From contig JAILEJ010000331.1 in NCBI GenBank assembly GCA_024688095.1, positions 1 through 9,954 on the forward strand: a DNA stretch of 9,954 nucleotides, in the 5' to 3' direction. Each line of letters opens with the position of its first letter. The stretch's first letter is position 1. Origin of the DNA: Butyrivibrio sp. (lineage in GTDB: Bacteria; Bacillota; Clostridia; Lachnospirales; Lachnospiraceae). The notes below the pieces were generated by a model. The model searched no databases and had not been told where the DNA came from. It saw nothing but the letters and a program-made list of their open reading frames with translations. Shown one piece after another: positions 6,200-9,954 of the stretch. Position numbers and translations under genes: made by a program.

Positions 6200-6352
6200 G
6201 TCTGGAAATAGCCTGTAAAATTTTAGAAACTTATACAGGACACGAAGGACACGACTACTAAAACCTCTGCCATATTTAGCTGTTAGATTTTTAGAATCTC
6301 TTCTTCATATAACCACAATTTATAAATATATTCGCATGGCAAAATAGATTTA

Positions 6353-6361
6353 TGTTATAGT
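6353..6361 (+). promoter_or_regulatory. Possible extended -10 promoter ahead of resolvase fragment
   Basis: TGTTATAGT (TG at 6353-6354, hexamer TATAGT 6356-6361, 5/6) has no good -35; ATGGCA at 6336-6341 is only 14 bp away. It may be the old promoter of the resolvase whose body has been deleted. Confidence 0.35.
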
Positions 6362-6399
6362 ATACACTAACATATAAGTGCGGATGAGAAAAAACTGAG

Positions 6400-6627
6400 A
6401 TGTTACAGCTCATCTCCCAGAGAGTTAAGTCCGGTATGAAGAATGTTGCTGCAAAAGGTAAGCAGATCGGAAGACCGGAAACAACGAAAGATAATATCCC
6501 GGATAAGTTCTGGAAGTATTATCAGATGTATAAAGCCGGATACATCAATATATCTGAGATGGCTCGCATTATGAACTGTTCCCGGGCATCAATTTACAAG
6601 TACATAAAAATAGCGGAGATGGACTGA
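6400..6627 (+). pseudogene. Serine resolvase, C-terminal fragment
   Basis: This 75-codon frame is only the end of a resolvase/invertase. It has the E-helix tail and hinge (LISQRVKSGMKNVAAKGKQI, then GRP), then a helix-turn-helix (INISEMARIMNCSRASIYKY). A stop at 6385-6387 closes the frame upstream, and the whole catalytic domain of about 120 residues is missing. It differs from the resolvase at 4379-5005 (the hinge continues GRPETTKDN here, GQRPGNKLN there), so two separate recombinase genes decayed here. No strong ribosome binding site precedes the first ATG. If translated it would be an isolated DNA-binding domain. Confidence 0.8.
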
Positions 6628-6639
6628 TTATCCATCTCC
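6606..6639 (-). terminator. Probable terminator of the hsdMS operon
   Basis: A 9-bp stem (arms 6615-6623 and 6631-6639, GGAGATGG core, 7-nt loop) lies just after the last leftward gene. On the minus strand it is followed by GCTA and five T residues (6610-6606). The T tract sits a few bases from the stem, so it may be modest in strength. It overlaps the stop codon of the resolvase fragment. No T tract follows on the plus strand. Confidence 0.6.
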
Positions 6640-6646
6640 TATAAAA

Positions 6647-7078
6647 CTACATCTCACAATTTATTATAAAGTACGGACTCATACTATGTTTAGATACTTC
6701 ACCAAGGATATTTCCTGATGATGCTACCACACACTTACTCGTAACATCCTTATCAGCAAGAACAAATTTCTCAATCTTAAACCATGTTTTGAATGTTCCC
6801 GCAGTGTCTCTATAATACTCAGGAATAGCTTCTTTTTCAGGCACTCCATACTGAATTTCTTTAACTTCAGCCCAATACCTTTCAGCCTTTCCACTTCTAA
6901 TAAGCAATATTCTTGGACTATCCGATGCCATAATTTCTTTTACCATCTTTTCTGATATTTTGGATCCCATCTTTCCATACCAGACATACCCCAACCTTTC
7001 GATTATCTCTTCGTGTGCCGAAATAGTCCCGCATTCAGGCGAAAAATGTTCTCCAAAGCGTAGAGCTATCGTCTTCAT
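6647..7078 (-). CDS. Small hsdS-coupled protein, possible PUA/EVE-like fold
   Basis: A 143-residue soluble protein with no signal peptide or membrane segment. Its ATG overlaps the hsdS TGA in an ATGA arrangement, so it is the third gene of the hsdM-hsdS operon. Visible blocks are IALRFGEHFSPE (4-15), GYVWYGKMG (30-38), SPRILLIRSG (54-63), ERYWAEVKEI (66-75), IPEYYRD (85-91), TWFKIEKFVLADKDV (98-112) and ASSGNILGEVSKHSMSPYF (119-137). The strand-rich pattern, with aromatic WYG, YWA and TWF positions, suggests a small beta-barrel of the PUA/EVE/ASCH type that can read modified bases or RNA. I recall similar proteins next to restriction genes, but no function is known to me. The coupling to hsdMS argues for a role in regulating, sensing or assisting the type I system. 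The fold assignment is inference. Confidence 0.75.
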   Translation of the reverse strand: MKTIALRFGEHFSPECGTISAHEEIIERLGYVWYGKMGSKISEKMVKEIMASDSPRILLIRSGKAERYWAEVKEIQYGVPEKEAIPEYYRDTAGTFKTWFKIEKFVLADKDVTSKCVVASSGNILGEVSKHSMSPYFIINCEM

Positions 7079-8412
7079 TTTACTAACCTTTCACAAATAG
7101 GAAGTATCTCATCAATTTTCGCCACTATCCTTTTTTGTTCTTCCAGTGGTGGTAATGGAAATAGCATTGGATAAATCTTCTTTCCTGATACCACTGGTTG
7201 AGCCGTTGCATTACTATTTTTGCCCAAATTCAAGAAACGTAACACATATACTAAATAATCTCTGTAAATGTTTTTTTCAGGATATGTTGTAATAAACGCA
7301 TTATCAGTTACCCATGCTTCTGAGGGTGTTACATGAACACTTCCACAGTAAAATCCCACACGCCCTATTACAACAGTTTCTTTATGAATGAGAGCTTCAT
7401 TATGATATCCTGTTATACCATTTCCGCCATAAACCGGGATATCACCTTTTTTCATTTGCTTTGCGGTAAGACCTTTTCCGCTTTCAATGTTTAGAATCTG
7501 TCCTAATCTTAACCATTTCCATGAAGAAGGTATATCAAATGGAATCTCTTCTTCCTCTATCGGGTTGTCATCTTTAACTTTAAATAACTTGCTCTTTTCT
7601 AATTGTTTTAATTCATCCCGTATCTTTTGATACAGTTCCTCAGCCGTTCCTTCTTCCGGTCTCTGCTCCACCAATTTGCCCTGAATAGCATACTGAAGGA
7701 TAGACTTCTTCATATCCTCCGGGAACTTTGAATTTATTTTCTTCACCTTATTATCAAGTTGCTTAAATTTATCTACAAAGGGTAACAACTTATCCAGTGC
7801 CTTTACAATCTCCCGTTGTTCTTCCTTACTCGGCACTGGTATCTTAAACTGAAGTAGTTTGTTTTGATTGAGATGCTTAATGGTTGTCCCTGATTTCACC
7901 AAATTAACAAAATGTGTAAAATAGCTTCCCTGAAACAAATACTCAATATACCTTTTATCAAATCTATCATCCGGTCTTATTACAAACACTCCAGCATTCA
8001 GTGTTGCAGGCATAGGTAGATTTTTTACAACCGCTACTTTACCTATTGATCCATCCTTTGTTACTAAAATATCATCATTTTGAATTTGTATTTTCTCATC
8101 CAGTTCATATCGTTCTTTGGAAACATATACACATGTTGAATAATTCACTAAACCATCTTTAAAATCTGTTCCTGTTACCAAAAGGTAATCCCCACTTTTT
8201 TGGTGCTCATCTTTTCGTAAAGCTTGCCATCCTATTCTTGCGTGAATATAACAGCTTTCTTGAAGAGTTACTATATCCCATGTTGCAGGGACTTGATATA
8301 TATCAAAGTATTCATCGTCTATTGCTTTTAATTCTGCTACATCCTTACTATGAGTCAGCTTTCCAGTCAACACATCTTTAAATATTGCCATTCTCAGTTG
8401 CTCAGCCGTCAT
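7075..8412 (-). CDS. hsdS: HsdS, specificity subunit of type I restriction-modification
   Basis: HsdS (445 residues) determines the bipartite target of the type I complex and joins HsdM (and HsdR) to DNA. Two target-recognition domains are seen: TRD1 about 42-197 (from PATWDIVTL to the FKIPVPSKEEQREIVKAL boundary) and TRD2 about 297-424 (from SSWKWLRLGQI to PLPPLEEQKRIVAKI). They are separated by the conserved helical spacer 198-290 (MKKSILQYAIQGKLVEQ). The N-terminus (LRMAIFKDVLTGKL, 6-19) echoes that spacer helix, and the C-terminus stops early in the second helix (ERLVK): the usual circularly permuted two-half design. ATGA overlaps link it to hsdM upstream and the small gene downstream. 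Length is normal and it looks intact. The target sequence cannot be read from the protein. Confidence 0.95.
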   Translation of the reverse strand: MTAEQLRMAIFKDVLTGKLTHSKDVAELKAIDDEYFDIYQVPATWDIVTLQESCYIHARIGWQALRKDEHQKSGDYLLVTGTDFKDGLVNYSTCVYVSKERYELDEKIQIQNDDILVTKDGSIGKVAVVKNLPMPATLNAGVFVIRPDDRFDKRYIEYLFQGSYFTHFVNLVKSGTTIKHLNQNKLLQFKIPVPSKEEQREIVKALDKLLPFVDKFKQLDNKVKKINSKFPEDMKKSILQYAIQGKLVEQRPEEGTAEELYQKIRDELKQLEKSKLFKVKDDNPIEEEEIPFDIPSSWKWLRLGQILNIESGKGLTAKQMKKGDIPVYGGNGITGYHNEALIHKETVVIGRVGFYCGSVHVTPSEAWVTDNAFITTYPEKNIYRDYLVYVLRFLNLGKNSNATAQPVVSGKKIYPMLFPLPPLEEQKRIVAKIDEILPICERLVK

Positions 8413-9890
8413 CCTTCTGTCACCTCCGGAAGCAATGATTCAAGTTCGAACAGTACCTTATCAATTTCTGCATTAAGGCTGGCACGTTTTTCCTGATAAT
8501 TTTGAATAGTCTCCATAGGGGAAAGAACTTCTTCTTCCTCATGAGGATATCCGCAGAGGTCAAGATTGCATTCCTGCTCATTCAGAAGAAAATCTGCTGT
8601 AAACTTTTGAGCTTTTGGCCCATCTTCAAGCATGATCTCTTTTCTGTCATTCCACCAAGCAATACAATCATCAAAGTGCTTAAGCTCCATGGGCTTAGTC
8701 TTTGAGAAATGCTTTCTATCAGAAGGCATATCAACTCTATAAAACCATGTTTCAGTCGTAGGCTTGGTATTATCAAAGAATAAAAGGTTCGTTGATATTG
8801 AAGTATAAGGACTGAATACAGATCCCGGTAATCTGATAACGGTATGCAAATTGAATTCTGTAAGGAGCTTTGTCTTAATAGCAACCTTTGCATTATCAAG
8901 GCTGAAAAGGAATCCGTCAGGAACAACAACAGCAGCCCTTCCATTCTTCTTCAGACGATACATTATAACTGACATAAAGAGATCGGCTGTTTCAGAAGAT
9001 GCAAGGTCATCCGGGAAAAATCCCTGAATGGACTTATCTTCATGTCCTCCATATGGAGGATTCATAAGGATTACATCAAACTTATCATCTTCTGTGTAAT
9101 CAAGAAGGTTTCTTCTAAGTGAATTATCGTGATAGATGTTTGGAACTTCAATATCATGAAGAAGCATGTTGGTAACACAAAGTAGATACGGAAAAGGCTT
9201 CTTTTCAATACCATAGATACTATCATCAAACTGTTTCTGTGCTTCTGTATCTGTTACCTGCTTTTGAAGCTGTCCGAGCCATGATGTGATAAAGCCTCCT
9301 GTACCGCAGGCAAAGTCAGCCATCTTCTCTCCAAGTTTCGGTTTAATCATAAGAGCCATAAAATCAGTAACAGCTCTCGGAGTATAGAACTCACCGGAAG
9401 ATCCGGCAGCCTGCAAGTCACGAAGGATTTCTTCATAAACAAATCCAAAGGCATGGCTTTCCTTTACATCATCAAATTCTATCTCATTAATTACATCAAT
9501 GACCTGACGAAGGTATACTCCGTCTTTCATATAGTTGTTTGCATCTTCAAATGTGGATTTTACAATAGCTTTCTTTACAGGAGTTGAAGGATCCACGGAA
9601 AGATTCTTAAGTGTAGGGAAAAGCTTATTGTTTACAAAATCAAGAAGCTCATCTCCTGTCATTGCATGACCGTTAACATCTGGGACTGCCCAATTTCTCC
9701 ATCTAAGGTCTTCTGGAATTATTGATGTATAATTATCTTCATTTATCTCCCAGTCTTCCTCTTTTGAATCGTACACCTTAAGGAATAAAATCCATACCAT
9801 CTGTTCAATTCTCTGTGCGTCACCATTAATACCGGCATCCATACGCATAATATCTCTAATACGCTTAATAAAGCCTGACTGCATTGCCAT
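8409..9890 (-). CDS. hsdM: HsdM, N6-adenine methyltransferase of type I R-M
   Basis: HsdM (493 residues) transfers a methyl group from S-adenosylmethionine to adenine N6 in the target chosen by HsdS, usually as M2S1. The N-terminal helical domain spans about 1-145. Then come the cofactor motifs SGEFYTPRAV (165-174) and ADFACGTGGF (191-200, motif I), and the catalytic NPPY (277-280, motif IV) within VILMNPPYGG. The C-terminal helices (about 455-490) probably contact HsdS. The start ATG at 9890 has GAGG 10 nt upstream; the third codon is also ATG and is an alternative. The stop overlaps the hsdS start (ATGA). No hsdR is seen on this side, and with a promoter directly ahead, hsdM looks like the first gene of the unit. 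Confidence 0.96.
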   Translation of the reverse strand: MAMQSGFIKRIRDIMRMDAGINGDAQRIEQMVWILFLKVYDSKEEDWEINEDNYTSIIPEDLRWRNWAVPDVNGHAMTGDELLDFVNNKLFPTLKNLSVDPSTPVKKAIVKSTFEDANNYMKDGVYLRQVIDVINEIEFDDVKESHAFGFVYEEILRDLQAAGSSGEFYTPRAVTDFMALMIKPKLGEKMADFACGTGGFITSWLGQLQKQVTDTEAQKQFDDSIYGIEKKPFPYLLCVTNMLLHDIEVPNIYHDNSLRRNLLDYTEDDKFDVILMNPPYGGHEDKSIQGFFPDDLASSETADLFMSVIMYRLKKNGRAAVVVPDGFLFSLDNAKVAIKTKLLTEFNLHTVIRLPGSVFSPYTSISTNLLFFDNTKPTTETWFYRVDMPSDRKHFSKTKPMELKHFDDCIAWWNDRKEIMLEDGPKAQKFTADFLLNEQECNLDLCGYPHEEEEVLSPMETIQNYQEKRASLNAEIDKVLFELESLLPEVTEG

Positions 9891-9915
9891 TCTTTTACTA
9901 CCTCATTTCTTTTAG

Positions 9916-9924
9916 ACTATATCA
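9916..9924 (-). promoter_or_regulatory. Extended -10 promoter for hsdM operon
   Basis: Minus-strand TGATATAGT (TG at 9924-9923, hexamer TATAGT 9921-9916, 5/6) would start transcription near 9909, about 19 nt before the hsdM ATG and upstream of its GAGG. The -35 region is poor (TCAAAG at 17-bp spacing). A promoter here implies that hsdR, if present, is in another transcription unit. Confidence 0.45.
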
Positions 9925-9954
9925 TTTTTATTGCCAATCTTTGACACTTCGGAA

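Larger units (their letters stand above)
6027..6399. other. Gene-free stretch with promoter, operator and hairpins
   Basis: I find no convincing gene between the start of the acidic-protein gene and the second resolvase fragment. It holds the leftward promoter and palindrome (6061-6100), the twin hairpins (6134-6199), a weak CCTGTA/TACAGG inverted repeat (6212-6217 and 6234-6239), a short near-tandem repeat GGACACGA (6238-6245 and 6247-6254), and an extended -10 at 6353-6361. A long open frame on the plus strand (5962-6261) begins antisense to the acidic gene and lacks a ribosome binding site. Confidence 0.5.

Noticed and set aside
5962..6261. Plus-strand open frame of 99 codons crossing the twin hairpins
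   Set aside because: It starts antisense to the well-formed acidic-protein gene, has no ribosome binding site, and its middle is the palindromic and hairpin DNA. Its C-terminal part (LEIACKILETYTGHEGHDY) matched nothing I recognise.
7075..8412. Phase-variable hsdS inversion system driven by the nearby resolvases
   Set aside because: I see only one hsdS, no silent partial copies or long inverted repeats, and both resolvases are broken.
8582..8944. Minus-strand 120-codon ORF inside hsdM
   Set aside because: An out-of-frame shadow of the methyltransferase coding sequence.

Overview
The window is about 10 kb of low-G+C DNA with strong GGAGG-type ribosome binding sites, ATG/GTG starts, ATGA gene overlaps and clostridial-looking proteins (a YdbC/PC4-type small protein, an EVE-McrB fusion, an IS256-family transposase start). 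This suggests a Firmicute of class Clostridia, probably Lachnospiraceae. The family-level call is an inference from protein style.

Layout: (1) 24-3815, minus strand: mcrB (GTG start, EVE domain plus AAA+ GTPase), mcrC (PD-(D/E)XK nuclease, overlapping mcrB by one base) and a small YdbC/PC4-like ssDNA-binding protein, closed by a clear intrinsic terminator at 24-52. This is a type IV, modification-dependent restriction operon. (2) 3816-6640: a scar of broken genes. Two 5'-truncated genes meet head to head near 4378: an unknown gene on the minus strand and a serine resolvase on the plus strand. An IS256-family left end then runs into a TetR-family 5' fragment near 5208. Next come an apparently intact Phd/YefM antitoxin with no toxin but followed by a 37-residue basic ORF, a very acidic 95-residue protein on the minus strand with a palindromic upstream site, a pair of homologous hairpins with compensatory stem changes (6134-6199), and the 3' end of a second, different serine resolvase. 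(3) 6606-9924, minus strand: an extended -10 promoter, hsdM, hsdS and a small PUA/EVE-like protein of unknown function, each overlapping the next by ATGA, closed by a probable terminator at 6606-6639. No hsdR lies in the window.

The two restriction systems flank a recombination-worn strip, as expected of a defence-island hotspot with repeated insertion and deletion. HsdM would protect self DNA by N6-adenine methylation, while McrBC attacks DNA carrying other modifications (classically 5-methylcytosine), so the two should be compatible. The less ordinary items are the small protein coupled to hsdMS, the acidic protein between the two systems, the orphan antitoxin with its 37-residue companion, and the twin hairpins.
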